From: Urophycis tenuis
Lineage: Eukaryota; Chordata; Actinopteri; Gadiformes; Phycidae
DNA length: 64,000 nt
Assembly: GCA_036785325.1 (NCBI GenBank)
Contig: JAXIVH010000050.1
Location: 496,001 to 560,000 of the forward strand
Reading direction: 5' to 3'
Shown here: positions 35,241 to 47,915 of the stretch, in pieces
Position numbering within the stretch: the stretch's first letter is position 1
How the letters are laid out: each line of letters begins with the position of its first letter
Position numbers and translations under genes: made by a program
The notes under the pieces: generated by a model
Told to the model about the DNA's origin: nothing
Database searches by the model: none
Seen by the model: the letters and a program-made list of their open reading frames with translations, nothing else

Positions 35241-35940
35241 TTAATCACTTACTTGGAACGGCATGATCCCATATCGCTGTGAAGGGATGGCGTTAACCAG
35301 GTGGGCGTGCAACCCCTCGAGAGAGTTGCTGCCTCGCCGGCACTTGTACTTGTTCAGCCGGATGCAGTTCTTCACAACCACCTTCACAGAGACATACAGC
35401 TGTATGCCAGGGGGGTCCTGTAACACACAACCTATTGCAAGGTCCTCATTTATGCTGGTGTCATTTTTAAATGTTACCATATACAAGTTTGAATGGTTTT
35501 GACACACGATGACTGCAGAGACAGCTGCAGGATGGCCCACGAAGCAGGACGGAGGGGGCCTGTGGCTGTGCGGGGAGGACCAGCGGTATGGGTGCTGCCG
35601 ACACAGGGGGCGGGCGGGCCACAGGCTGATGCAGCAGGAGGCCTCGGCTGGAGGCGGGTGGGCGCAGGAGGCTTCGGCCGGGTGGAGGACGACAACGCAG
35701 TGGGCTGAACGGGCCGGTTGGTGGGAGTCACAGGCTCTGGCTCATCAACAAATAACCTGGAAATATAAAATACACACGTGATCAGTATTGATATTGATAT
35801 CTTTTATAAGAACACTGTTCATACCGTTTACACTTTTTATACAACTGTTTATACAATGTCCATACTGTTTATTTATTAATGTTTATCACTGAAAAATAAA
35901 GGTGACTTGGTATGACTTGTGTGCTATTTTCTTTCCACAG

Positions 35941-37210
35941 CCAACAGAACACACATGAATCAGCTTATTATTTCGACGACCCATGGGCAAATATAGTCAT
36001 GCCATACGTCGTTGGAAAGCTTAGATTTCCCCGTTTAAAATGAGCCCATCTCCGAGCAATTTGGTTGCTCACAGACAAATCTGCGTCAGGTTGACTGAAG
36101 TCTACACAGCAGCTAAAGACATACCTTCAACGTTTCAATTAACATCAATCTTTCCTTACAGAACACAAATTAATTAGCTTAGTATTTCAACGACCCTTTA
36201 GTGAATATAGTCTTGCCATACGCCGTTGGAAAGCTTAGATTTCCCCGCTTAAAATGAGCCCATCCGCGAGCAGTCTGGTTGATCACAGACTAAACTGCGT
36301 CAGGTTGACTAAAGTCTACCCAGCAGCTAAAAACATACCTTCAACGTTTCAATTAACATCAATCTTTCCTTACAGAACACAAATTAATTAGCTTAGTATT
36401 TCAACGACCCATGAGTCAATATAGTCTTGCCATACGCCTTTGGAAAGCTTAGATTTCCCCGCTTAAAATGAGCCCATCCGCGAGCAGTCTGGTTGATCAC
36501 AGACTAAACTGCGTCAGGTTGACTGAAGTCTACCCAGCAGCTAAAAACATACCTTCAACGTTTCAATTAACATCAATCTTTCCTTACAGAACACAAATTA
36601 ATTAGCTTAGTATTTCAACGACCCATGAGTCAATATACTCTTGCCATACGCCGTTGGAAAGCTTAGATTTCCCCGCTTAAAATGAGCCCATCCGCGAGCA
36701 GTCTGGTTGATCACAGACTAAACTGCGTCAGGTTGAATGAAGTCTACCCAGCAGCTAAAAACATACCTTTAACGTTTCAATTGACATCAATCTTTCCTTA
36801 CAGAACACAAATTAATTAGCTTAGTATTTCAACGGGCCATTGGTGAATATAGTCTTGCCATACGCCGTTGAAAAGCTTAGATTTCCCCGCTTAAAATGAG
36901 CCCATCCGCGAGCAGTCTGGTTGATCACAGACTAAACTGCGTCAGGTTGACTGAAGTCTACCCAGCAGCTAAAAACATACCTTCAACGTTTCAATTAAGA
37001 TCAATCTTTCAATAAAGAACAGAAATTAATTAGCTTAGTATTTCAACGACCCATGACTCAATATAGTCTTGCCATACGCCGTTGGGAACCTTAGATTTCC
37101 CCGCTTAAAATGAGCCCATCCGCGAGCAATTTGGTTGCTCACAGACTAAACTGCGTCAGGTTGAATGAAGTCTACCCAGCAGCTAAAAACATACCTTCAA
37201 CTTTTCAATT
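35941..37210 (+). repeat. 214-bp satellite run S11, 6 monomers
   Basis: The length is exactly 6 x 214 minus 14. It contains the junction of the 7-kb duplication (36481-36522) and ends with a type B monomer (near 36994). Confidence 0.95.
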
Positions 37211-37450
37211 CACGCGTTTTTTTTGTAATACGTGTAGCTATGATAAAGGACACATGTTTTGGCCTGTTTTATTATTCATAGTTGGCTTAACAGTAATAGA
37301 ATATTATTATATGCTATAAGTGACCAGACGTCCGAGATCAAAACTGGGAGCATAATCCCCGAGAAGGGGGAAAAAAAGGGTCAGCTATGTTTAAGTATAT
37401 ATATATATGTGTGTGTATATATAAGTGTGTGTGTGTGTGTATATATGCGC

Positions 37451-37493
<43 letters not shown>

Positions 37494-38191
37494 AATCACT
37501 TACTTGGAACGGCATGATCCCACATCGCTGTGAAGGGACGGCGTTAACCAGGTGGGCGTGCAACCCCTCGAGAGAGTTGCTGCCTCACCGGCACTTGTAC
37601 TTGTTCAGCCGGATGCAGTTCTTCACAACCACCTTCACAGAGACATACAGCTGTATGCCAGGGGGGTCATGTAACACACAACCTATTGCAAGGTCCTCAT
37701 TTATGCTGGTGTCATTTTGAAATGTTACCATATACAAGTTTGAATGGTTTTGACACACGATGACTGCAGAGACAGCTGCAGGATGGCCCACGAAGCAGGA
37801 CGGAGGGGGCCTGTGGCTGTGCGGGGAGGACCAGCGGTATGGGTGCTGCCGACACAGGGGGCGGGCGGGCCACAGGCTGACGCAGCAGGAGGCCTCGGCT
37901 GGAGGCGGGTGGGCGCAGGAGGCTTCGGCCGGGTGGAGGACGACAACGCAGTGGGCTGAACGGGCCGGTTGGTGGGAGTCACAGGCTCTGGCTCATCAAC
38001 AAATAACCTGGAAATATAAAATACACACGTGATCAGTATTGATATTGATATCTTTTATAAGAACACTGTTCATACCGTTTACACTTTTTATACAACTGTT
38101 TATACAATGTCCATACTGTTTATTTATTAATGTTTATCACTGAAAAATAAAGGTGACTTGGTATGACTTGTGTGCTATTTTCTTTCCACAG
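37211..38191. repeat. composite module U12
   Basis: Duplicate of U10 (981 bp), with exon A at 37504-37763 carrying the TGA stop. Confidence 0.9.
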
Positions 38192-38605
38192 CCAACAGAA
38201 CACACATGAATCAGCTTATTATTTCGACGACCCATGGGCAAATATAGTCACGCCATACGTCGTTGGAAAGCTTAGATTTCCCCGTTTAAAATGAGCCCAT
38301 CTCCGAGAAATTTGGTTGCTCACAGACAAATCTGCGTCAGGTTGACTGAAGTCTACACAGCAGCTAAAGACATACCTTCAACGTTTCAATTAACATCAAT
38401 CTTTCCTTACAGAACACAAATGAATTAGCTTAGTATTTCAACGACCCTTTAGTGAATATAGACTTGCCATACGCCGTTGGAAAGCTTAGATTTCCCCGCT
38501 TAAAATGAGCCCATCCGCGAGCAGTCTGGTTGATCACAGACTAAACTGCGTCAGGTTGACTGAAGTCTACCCAGCAGCTAAAAACATACCTTCAACTTTT
38601 CAATT
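38192..38605 (+). repeat. 214-bp satellite run S12, 2 monomers
   Basis: The length is exactly 2 x 214 minus 14. Duplicate of S10. Confidence 0.95.
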
Positions 38606-38775
38606 CACGCGTTTTTTTTGTAATACGCGTAGCTCTGATAAAGGACACATGTTTTGGCCTGTTTTATTATTCATAGTTGGCTTAACAGTAATAGAATATT
38701 ATTATATGCTATAAGTGACCAGACGTCCGAGATCAAACCTGGGAGCATAATCCCCGAGAAGAATCGAATACCAAG

Positions 38776-41700
38776 ATGGCGCCGCGGATGGTCGCCTCGG
38801 TGTGTTGGTGCGCGTTGTTTTGTTTTGTTTTGTGTTTAAACTCCGTCTTTTGCGATGGCACCCGGAGCTCTTTCACCAGAGAAGAGCTCATGAACATCAG
38901 GGTAACAACGCCAGAGGATTTATTTCCTACTTTCGCTCTCCCAACATTGGAAATTTTGGACATTCTGGTCAAAGGTGCGCTCACCTTTGCTCACGCAGTA
39001 AAACGTCTGAGGAGAGGAAAACGTGCCGGTGCGCTTGTGCGTCTTCGCCAGCGCGGATTACGCACACCTCTACCGGGTATATTTCTCTCTAACGTGCGTT
39101 CACTGCCCAACAAACTGGACGAATTACAACTGCTGTTGGGAAAAAACAGGGACTTTTATTCATCCGCTGTTTTGTGCTTTACGGAGACGTGGCTTTGTGG
39201 CTTAATACTGGACTCTGCGCTGCAGCTGGCAGGCTTCCAACTCTACAGAGCGGACAGAGACGCGGAACTCTCCGGCAAAACAAAAGGTGGAGGAATCTGT
39301 TTTTACATCAACAGTGGTTGGTGCAACGACGTGACGGCGATCCAGCAGCACTGTTCTCCTGATCTGGAATCTTACTTCATAAACTGTAAGCCCTTTTATT
39401 CACCCCGTGAGTTCGCTTCATTCATTCTGGTCGGTGTTTACATTCCACCGTCGGCCAACGTGCAGGACGCACAGCGCATGCTCGCCGACCAGATACTGTG
39501 TGTGGAGCGTACCAACCCGGACTCCTTAGTTATTGTCGTTGGTGATTTTAACAAAGGAAACCTCACTCACGAACTCCCTAAATATAGACAGTTTATTAAA
39601 TGCCCGACCAGAGAGGAGAACATTCTGGATCACTGTTACACCACAGTCAGGGATGCCTATCACGCCGTCCCCCGTGCTGCACTGGGACACTCTGACCACG
39701 TCATGGTCCACCTGATTCCTGCGTACAGGCAGAAATTAAAGCTCTGCAAACCTGTAGTGAGGACATCAAAGAAGTGGACCAGTGAGGCCGTGGAGGATCT
39801 CCAGGCGTGTTTGGACTCTACTGACTGGGATGTGTTCAGGACTGCTACCAACAGTCTGGATGAGTACACAGAGGCTGTGACGTCCTACATCAGTTTCTGT
39901 GAGGACAACTGTATTCCAACACGCACCAGGGTGAGTTACAACAATGACAAACCCTGGTTCACAGCCAAACTCAGAAGGTTAAGGTTGGATAAGGAAGTTG
40001 CCTTCAGGAGTGGGGACAAAGACAGTTATAAAGAGGCGAAGTACAAGTTTGGCAAGGCGGTGAAAGAGGCTAAACGAGTGTACTCTGAGAAGCTCCAACA
40101 CCACTTCTCAGCCAACGACTCTGCGTCTGTCTGGAAAGGGCTTAGGCAAATCACCAACTACAAGCCTAAAGCCCCCCACTCCATCAACGACCATCGTCTG
40201 GCCAATGACCTGAACGAGTTCTACTGCCGCTTTGAAAGACAAAGGGACAGTCCTGCAACCATCCCCCATGACACCTCCCAACAGCTCCAGCTTATCACCT
40301 CCCCCACCTCAGTGGGGGCCTGGGCACCTCCACCAATGCCAAACTTAAAGGTCCCCCCCTCGACCCCCCCACCCACCTCAGTGACGACTCTTTCCATCCA
40401 TGAGAGGGACGTCAACAAACTCTTCAGGAGACAGAACCCCCGGAAAGCTGCTGGACCGGATTCTGTCTCCCCATCCACCTTGAAGCACTGTGCTGATCAG
40501 CTGTCTCCAGTGTTCACAGACATTTTCAACACCTCACTGGAGACATGTCACGTGCCAGCCTGCTTCAAGACCTCTACCATCATTCCTGTCCCCAAGAAGC
40601 CAAGGACCACAGGACTTAACGACTTCAGACCCGTCGCCCTGACCTCTGTGGTTATGAAGTCCTTTGAGCGCCTTGTGCTCTCACACCTGAAAGGCATCAC
40701 CGACCCCCTCCTGGACCCCCTGCAGTTTGCCTACAGAGCCAACAGGTCTGTAGACGATGCAGTCAACTTGGCCTTCCACTACATCCTCCAGCACCTGGAC
40801 TCCGCAGGAACCTACGCCAGGATCCTGTTTGTGGATTTCAGCTCTGCTTTCAACACTATCATCCCGGCTCTGCTTCAGGAGAAGCTCTCCCAGCTTAGTG
40901 TGCCTGACTCCACCTGCAGGTGGATTACAGACTTCCTGTCTGACAGGAAGCAGCATGTGAAGCTGGGAAAATGCATCTCCGACTCACAGACCATCAGCAC
41001 CGGTTCCCCCCAGGGCTGTGTTCTTTCTCCTCTGCTCTTCTCCCTGTACACAAACAGCTGCACCTCCAGTCACCAGTCCGTCAAGCTTCTGAAGTTTGCG
41101 GATGACACCACCCTCATTGGACTCATTTCTGATGGTGATGAGTCTGACTACAGGTGGGAGATAGACCATCTGGTGACATGGTGCAGCCGGAACAACCTAG
41201 AGCTCAATGCTCTAAAGACAGTGGAGATGGTTGTGGACTTCAGGAAGTACTCAGCCTCACCTGCCCCCATCACCCTCTGCGACTACACAATTGACACTGT
41301 GGAGTCTTTCCGCTTCCTGGGAACTGTCATCTCCCAGGATCTCAAGTGGGAGCTGAACATCAGCTCCCTCATCAAGAAAGCCCAGCAGAGGATGTACTTC
41401 CTTAGGCAGCTGAAGAAATTCAACCTGCCCAGGACAATGATGGTGCACTTCTACTCCTCCATCATTGAGTCCATCCTCACCTCCTCCATCACCATCTGGT
41501 TCGCTGCTGCCACCGCCAAGGACAAGGGCAGACTGCAGCGCATCATTCGGTCTGCAGAGAAGGTGATTGGCTGCAATCTGCCGTCGCTCCAGGACCTGTA
41601 CACCTCCAGGACCCTGAGGCGTGCAGGTAAGATTATGGCCGACCCCTCCCACCCCGGTCACCATCTCTTTGCATCACTCCCCTCTGGCAGGAGGCTGCGG

Positions 41701-41787
41701 TCCATCAGGACCAAAACCTCACGGCATAAGAACAGTTTTTTCCCGTCTGCCACTAGCCTTGTCAACAAGGCCCGGAGCCCCCACTGA
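38776..41787 (+). CDS. L2 ORF: AP-like endonuclease and reverse transcriptase, copy 2
   Basis: 1003 codons with a translation identical to the ORF at 31693-34704, including endonuclease residues Glu 137, Asp 257, Asn 259 and His 308 and the FADD box at 774. Same hydrophobic N-terminus and the same start context AAGATGGCG. Because the copies are identical at protein level, the duplication is recent or the pair has been homogenised. A long ORF on the minus strand within this region is a shadow. Whether either copy is transcribed cannot be read from the sequence. Confidence 0.93.
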   Translation: MAPRMVASVCWCALFCFVLCLNSVFCDGTRSSFTREELMNIRVTTPEDLFPTFALPTLEILDILVKGALTFAHAVKRLRRGKRAGALVRLRQRGLRTPLPGIFLSNVRSLPNKLDELQLLLGKNRDFYSSAVLCFTETWLCGLILDSALQLAGFQLYRADRDAELSGKTKGGGICFYINSGWCNDVTAIQQHCSPDLESYFINCKPFYSPREFASFILVGVYIPPSANVQDAQRMLADQILCVERTNPDSLVIVVGDFNKGNLTHELPKYRQFIKCPTREENILDHCYTTVRDAYHAVPRAALGHSDHVMVHLIPAYRQKLKLCKPVVRTSKKWTSEAVEDLQACLDSTDWDVFRTATNSLDEYTEAVTSYISFCEDNCIPTRTRVSYNNDKPWFTAKLRRLRLDKEVAFRSGDKDSYKEAKYKFGKAVKEAKRVYSEKLQHHFSANDSASVWKGLRQITNYKPKAPHSINDHRLANDLNEFYCRFERQRDSPATIPHDTSQQLQLITSPTSVGAWAPPPMPNLKVPPSTPPPTSVTTLSIHERDVNKLFRRQNPRKAAGPDSVSPSTLKHCADQLSPVFTDIFNTSLETCHVPACFKTSTIIPVPKKPRTTGLNDFRPVALTSVVMKSFERLVLSHLKGITDPLLDPLQFAYRANRSVDDAVNLAFHYILQHLDSAGTYARILFVDFSSAFNTIIPALLQEKLSQLSVPDSTCRWITDFLSDRKQHVKLGKCISDSQTISTGSPQGCVLSPLLFSLYTNSCTSSHQSVKLLKFADDTTLIGLISDGDESDYRWEIDHLVTWCSRNNLELNALKTVEMVVDFRKYSASPAPITLCDYTIDTVESFRFLGTVISQDLKWELNISSLIKKAQQRMYFLRQLKKFNLPRTMMVHFYSSIIESILTSSITIWFAAATAKDKGRLQRIIRSAEKVIGCNLPSLQDLYTSRTLRRAGKIMADPSHPGHHLFASLPSGRRLRSIRTKTSRHKNSFFPSATSLVNKARSPH

Positions 41788-42179
41788 CACTGACTCTCTC
41801 CCTCCCCCCACACAGACCTACATGCTACATTAACGTGGCATCTTCAGATCGTCTGCGTTACATTAACGCACAGTGTGTACAGTGTGCACTCATTCGGGTC
41901 CACCATTTTTCCATTTTCCTCTGCATGCACTACTGCTCTGTATTCCATATCCATATTCATATTCATACTCATATTCATTGTACATTGTATATATATATTT
42001 ATTTTATTTTATTATGGTTATTTTACTTTTCTACTTTTTTACTTTTTTTTTTTTTTACTTACTTATATTTTTAATACTGTTTTTTCCCTTGCACCAATTG
42101 CACCAAGTCGAATTCCTTGTAGGTGTAAACCTACTTGGCAATAAACTTGATTCTGATTCTGATTCTGATTCTGATTCTG
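41788..42179 (+). other. L2 3' untranslated region, copy 2
   Basis: Same hairpin, AATAAA and ATTCTG tail as at 34705-35096. Confidence 0.85.
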
Positions 42180-42265
42180 AAGGGGGAAAAAAAGGGTCAG
42201 CTATGTTTAAGTATATATATATATGTGTGTGTATATATGCGAGTGTGTGTGTGTGTGTGTATATA

Positions 42266-42321
<56 letters not shown>

Positions 42322-43021
42322 TTAATCACTTACTTGGAACGGCATGATCCCATATCGCTGTGAAGGGATGGCGTTAACCAGGTGGGCGTGCAACCCCTCG
42401 AGAGAGTTGCTGCCTCGCCGGCACTTGTACTTGTTCAGCCGGATGCAGTTCTTCACAACCACCTTCACAGAGACATACAGCTGTATGCCAGGGGGGTCCT
42501 GTAACACACAACCTATTGCAAGGTCCTCATTTATGCTGGTGTCATTTTTAAATGTTACCATATACAAGTTTGAATGGTTTTGACACACGATGACTGCAGA
42601 GACAGCTGCAGGATGGCCCACGAAGCAGGACGGAGGGGGCCTGTGGCTGTGCGGGGAGGACCAGCGGTATGGGTGCTGCCGACACAGGGGGCGGGCGGGC
42701 CACAGGCTGATGCAGCAGGAGGCCTCGGCTGGAGGCGGGTGGGCGCAGGAGGCTTCGGCCGGGTGGAGGACGACAACGCAGTGGGCTGAACGGGCCGGTT
42801 GGTGGGAGTCACAGGCTCTGGCTCATCAACAAATAACCTGGAAATATAAAATACACACGTGATCAGTATTGATATTGATATCTTTTATAAGAACACTGTT
42901 CATACCGTTTACACTTTTTATACAACTGTTTATACAATGTCCATACTGTTTATTTATTAATGTTTATCACTGAAAAATAAAGGTGACTTGGTATGACTTG
43001 TGTGCTATTTTCTTTCCACAG

Positions 43022-44291
43022 CCAACAGAACACACATGAATCAGCTTATTATTTCGACGACCCATGGGCAAATATAGTCATGCCATACGTCGTTGGAAAG
43101 CTTAGATTTCCCCGTTTAAAATGAGCCCATCTCCGAGCAATTTGGTTGCTCACAGACAAATCTGCGTCAGGTTGACTGAAGTCTACACAGCAGCTAAAGA
43201 CATACCTTCAACGTTTCAATTAACATCAATCTTTCCTTACAGAACACAAATTAATTAGCTTAGTATTTCAACGACCCTTTAGTGAATATAGTCTTGCCAT
43301 ACGCCGTTGGAAAGCTTAGATTTCCCCGCTTAAAATGAGCCCATCCGCGAGCAGTCTGGTTGATCACAGACTAAACTGCGTCAGGTTGACTAAAGTCTAC
43401 CCAGCAGCTAAAAACATACCTTCAACGTTTCAATTAACATCAATCTTTCCTTACAGAACACAAATTAATTAGCTTAGTATTTCAACGACCCATGAGTCAA
43501 TATAGTCTTGCCATACGCCTTTGGAAAGCTTAGATTTCCCCGCTTAAAATGAGCCCATCCGCGAGCAGTCTGGTTGATCACAGACTAAACTGCGTCAGGT
43601 TGAATGAAGTCTACCCAGCAGCTAAAAACATACCTTTAACGTTTCAATTAACATCAATCTTTCCTTACAGAACACAAATTAATTAGCTTAGTATTTCAAC
43701 GGCCCTTTGGTGAATATAGTCTTGCCATACGCCGTTGGAAAGCTTAGATTTCCCCGCTTATAATGAGCCCATCCCCGAGCAATTTGGTTGCTGACAGACA
43801 AATCTGCGTCAGGTTGACTGAAGTCTACACAGCAGCTAAAGACATACCTTCAACGTTTCAATTAACATCAATCTTTCCTTACAGAACACAAATTAATTAG
43901 CTTAGTATTTAAACGACCCATGAGTCAATATAGTCTTGCCATACGCCGTTGAAAAGCTTAGATTTCCCTGCTTAAAATGAGCCCATCCGCCAGCAGTCTG
44001 GTTGATCACAGACAAAACTGTGTCAGGTTGAGTGAAGTCTACCCAGCAGCTAAAAACATACCTTCAACGTTTCAATTAACATCAATCTTTCCTTACAGAA
44101 CACAAATTAATTATCTTAGTATTTCAACGACCCATGAGTCAATATAGTCTTGCCATACGCCGATGGAAAGCTTAGATTTCCCCGCTTAAAATGAGCCCAT
44201 CCCCGAGCAATTTGGTTGATCACAGACTAAACTGCGTCAGGTTGACTGAAGTCTACCCAGCAGCTAAAAACATACCTTCAACTTTTCAATT
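43022..44291 (+). repeat. 214-bp satellite run S13, 6 monomers
   Basis: The length is exactly 6 x 214 minus 14. It shares the rare words TATTTAAACG (43907) and GCTGACAGAC with S14. No type B monomer. Confidence 0.95.
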
Positions 44292-45252
44292 CACACGTTT
44301 TTTTTGTAATACGTGTAGCTATGATAAAGGACACATGTTTTGGCCTGTTTTATTATTCATAGTTGGCTTAACAGTAATAGAATATTATTATATGCTATAA
44401 GTGACCAGACGTCCGAGATCAAAACTGGGAGCATAATCCCCGAGAAGGGGGAAAAAAAGGGTCAGCTATGTTTAAGTATATATATATATGTGTGTGTATA
44501 TATGCGTGTGTGTGTGTGTATATATGCGCGTGTGTGTGTGTGTGTGTGTGTTTTAATCACTTACTTGGAACGGCATGATCCCACATCGCTGTGAAGGGAT
44601 GGCGTTAACCAGGTGGGCGTGCAACCCCTCGAGAGAGTTGCTGCCTCACCGGCACTTGTACTTGTTCAGCCGGATGCAGTTCTTCACAACCACCTTCACA
44701 GAGACATACAGCTGTATGCCAGGGGGGTCATGTAACACACAACCTATTGCAAGGTCCTCATTTATGCTGGTGTCATTTTGAAATGTTACCATATACAAGT
44801 TTGAATGGTTTTGACACACGATGACTGCAGAGACAGCTGCAGGATGGCCCACGAAGCAGGACGGAGGGGGCCTGTGGCTGTGCGGGGAGGACCAGCGGTA
44901 TGGGTGCTGCCGACACAGGGGGCGGGCGGGCCACAGGCTGACGCAGCAGGAGGCCTCGGCTGGAGGCGGGTGGGCGCAGGAGGCTTCGGCCGGGTGGAGG
45001 ACGACAACGCAGTGGGCTGAACGGGCCGGTTGGTGGGAGTCACAGGCTCTGGCTCATCAACAAATAACCTGGAAATATAAAATACACACGTGATCAGTAT
45101 TGATATTGATATCTTTTATAAGAACACTGTTCATACCGTTTACACTTTTTATACAACTGTTTATACAATGTCCATACTGTTTATTTATTAATGTTTATCA
45201 CTGAAAAATAAAGGTGACTTGGTATGACTTGTGTGCTATTTTCTTTCCACAG
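44292..45252. repeat. composite module U14
   Basis: Shortest complete module apart from U1 (961 bp) because its GT tract is short. Exon A at 44565-44824 carries the TGA stop. Sister of U15. Confidence 0.9.
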
Positions 45253-46950
45253 CCAACAGAACACACATGAATCAGCTTATTATTTCGACGACCCATGGGC
45301 AAATATAGTCATGCCATACGTCGTTGGAAAGCTTAGATTTCCCCGTTTAAAATTAGCCAATCTCCGAGCAATTTGGTTGCTCACAGACAAATCTGCGTCA
45401 GGTTGACTGAAGTCTACACAGCAGCTAAAGACATACCTTCAACGTTTCAATTAACATCAATCTTTCCTTACAGAACACAAATGAATTAGCTTAGTATTTC
45501 AACGACCCTTTAGTGAATATAGTCTTGCCATACGCCGTTGGAAAGCTTAGATTTCCCCGCTTAAAATGAGCCCATCCGCGAGCAGTCTGGTTGATCACAG
45601 ACAAATCTGCGTCAGGTTGACTGAAGTCTACACAGCAGCTAAAGACATACCTTCAACGTTTCAATTAACATCAATCTTTCCTTACAGAACACAAATTAAT
45701 TAGCTTAGTATTTCAACGACCCTTTAGTGAATATAGTCTTGCCATACGCCGTTGGAAAGCTTAGATTTCCCCGCTTAAAATGAGCCCATCCGCGAGCAGT
45801 CTGGTTGATCACAGACTAAACTGCGTCAGGTTGACTAAAGTCTACCCAGCAGCTAAAAACATACCTTCAACGTTTCAATTAACATCAATCTTTCCTTACA
45901 GAACACAAATTAATTAGCTTAGTATTTCAACGACCCATGAGTCAATATAGTCTTGCCATACGCCTTTGGAAAGCTTAGATTTACCCGCTTAAAATGAGCC
46001 CATCCGCGAGCAGTCTGGTTGATCACAGACTAAACTGCGTCAGGTTGAATGAAGTCTACCCAGCAGCTAAAAACATACCTTTAACGTTTCAATTAACATC
46101 AATCTTTCCTTACAGAACACAAATTAATTAGCTTAGTATTTCAACGGCCCTTTGGTGAATATAGTCTTGCCATACGCCGTTGGAAAGCTTAGATTTCCCC
46201 GCTTATAATGAGCCCATCCCCGAGCAATTTGGTTGCTGACAGACAAATCTGCGTCAGGTTGACTGAAGTCTACACAGCAGCTAAAGACATACCTTCAACG
46301 TTTCAATTAACATCAATCTTTCCTTACAGAACACAAATTAATTAGCTTAGTATTTAAACGACCCATGAGTCAATATAGTCTTGCTATACGCCGTTGAAAA
46401 GCTTAGATTTCCCTGCTTAAAATGAGCCCATCCGCCAGCAGTCTGGTTGATCACAGACAAAACTGTGTCAGGTTGAGTGAAGTCTACCCAGCAGCTAAAA
46501 ACATACCTTCAACGTTTCAATTAACATCAATCTTTCCTTACAGAACACAAATTAATTATCTTAGTATTTCAACGACCCATGAGTCAATATAGTCTTGCCA
46601 TACGCCGTTGGAAAGCTTAGATTTCCCCGCTTAAAATGAGCCCATCCGCGAGCAGTCTGGTTGCTCACAGACAAAACTGCGTCAGGTTGACTGAAGTCTA
46701 CCCAGCAGCTAAAAACATACCTTCAACGTTTCAATTAAGATCAATCTTTCAATAAAGAACAGAAATTAATTAGCTTAGTATTTCAACGACCCATGACTCA
46801 ATATAATCTTGCCATACGCCGTTGGGAACCTTAGATTTCCCCGCTTAAAATGAGCCCATCCCCGAGCAATTTGGTTGATCACAGACTAAACTGCGTCAGG
46901 TTGACTGAAGTCTACCCAGCAGCTAAAAACATACCTTCAACTTTTCAATT
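45253..46950 (+). repeat. 214-bp satellite run S14, 8 monomers
   Basis: The length is exactly 8 x 214 minus 14. It begins with a TTTAAAATTAGCCAATC variant shared with S15 and ends with a type B monomer (near 46737). Confidence 0.95.
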
Positions 46951-47915
46951 CACACGTTTTTTTTGTAATACGTGTAGCTATGATAAAGGACACATGTTTT
47001 GGCCTGTTTTATTATTCATAGTTGGCTTAACAGTAATAGAATATTATTATATGCTATAAGTGACCAGACGTCCGAGATCAAAACTGGGAGCATAATCCCC
47101 GAGAAGGGGGAAAAAAAGGGTCAGCTATGTTTAAGTATATATATATATATGTGTGTGTATATATGCGTGTGTGTGTGTGTGTATATATGCGCGTGTGTGT
47201 GTGTGTGTGTGTGTTTTAATCACTTACTTGGAACGGCATGATCCCACATCGCTGTGAAGGGATGGCGTTAACCAGGTGGGCGTGCAACCCCTCGAGAGAG
47301 TTGCTGCCTCACCGGCACTTGTACTTGTTCAGCCGGATGCAGTTCTTCACAACCACCTTCACAGAGACATACAGCTGTATGCCAGGGGGGTCATGTAACA
47401 CACAACCTATTGCAAGGTCCTCATTTATGCTGGTGTCATTTTGAAATGTTACCATATACAAGTTTGAATGGTTTTGACACACGATGACTGCAGAGACAGC
47501 TGCAGGATGGCCCACGAAGCAGGACGGAGGGGGCCTGTGGCTGTGCGGGGAGGACCAGCGGTATGGGTGCTGCCGACACAGGGGGCGGGCGGGCCACAGG
47601 CTGACGCAGCAGGAGGCCTCGGCTGGAGGCGGGTGGGCGCAGGAGGCTTCGGCCGGGTGGAGGACGACAACGCAGTGGGCTGAACGGGCCGGTTGGTGGG
47701 AGTCACAGGCTCTGGCTCATCAACAAATAACCTGGAAATATAAAATACACACGTGATCAGTATTGATATTGATATCTTTTATAAGAACACTGTTCATACC
47801 GTTTACACTTTTTATACAACTGTTTATACAATGTCCATACTGTTTATTTATTAATGTTTATCACTGAAAAATAAAGGTGACTTGGTATGACTTGTGTGCT
47901 ATTTTCTTTCCACAG
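46951..47915. repeat. composite module U15
   Basis: Module of 965 bp with exon A at 47228-47487 carrying the TGA stop. Very close to U14, 2663 bp away, so the pair is a local duplication. Confidence 0.9.

Larger units (their letters stand above)
31523..35940. repeat. composite module U11, split by an L2 element
   Basis: Left part 31523-31678, L2 insertion 31679-35096, right part from 35097. Exon A at 35253-35512 is open (FKNDTS variant). The GT tract has a GTTTGT interruption found only here, in U13 and in U17. Confidence 0.9.
29398..36522. repeat. 7.1-kb tandem segmental duplication, copy A
   Basis: Matches 36481-43603 with an offset of 7083 bp (7081 after a 2-bp difference in a GT tract). 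It holds modules U10 and U11, the L2 element and satellite. A single-base difference is seen at about 30866 (CGAAGTG against CGCAGTG). The two copies overlap in 36481-36522. Confidence 0.93.
38762..42179 (+). mobile_element. L2-clade LINE, copy 2
   Basis: Same ends, same insertion point and same length as the element at 31679-35096. The surrounding module is duplicated too, so it arose by segmental duplication. Confidence 0.92.
38606..43021. repeat. composite module U13, split by the second L2 copy
   Basis: Left part to 38761, L2 38762-42179, right part from 42180. Exon A at 42334-42593 is open (FKNDTS variant). The GT tract is 2 bp shorter than in U11. Confidence 0.9.
36481..43603. repeat. 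7.1-kb tandem segmental duplication, copy B
   Basis: Second copy, holding U12, U13, the second L2 and satellite. It diverges from copy A after 43603, where TTGAATGAAG replaces TTGACTGAAG. It is a duplicate of the L2 insertion, not a second transposition. Confidence 0.93.
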
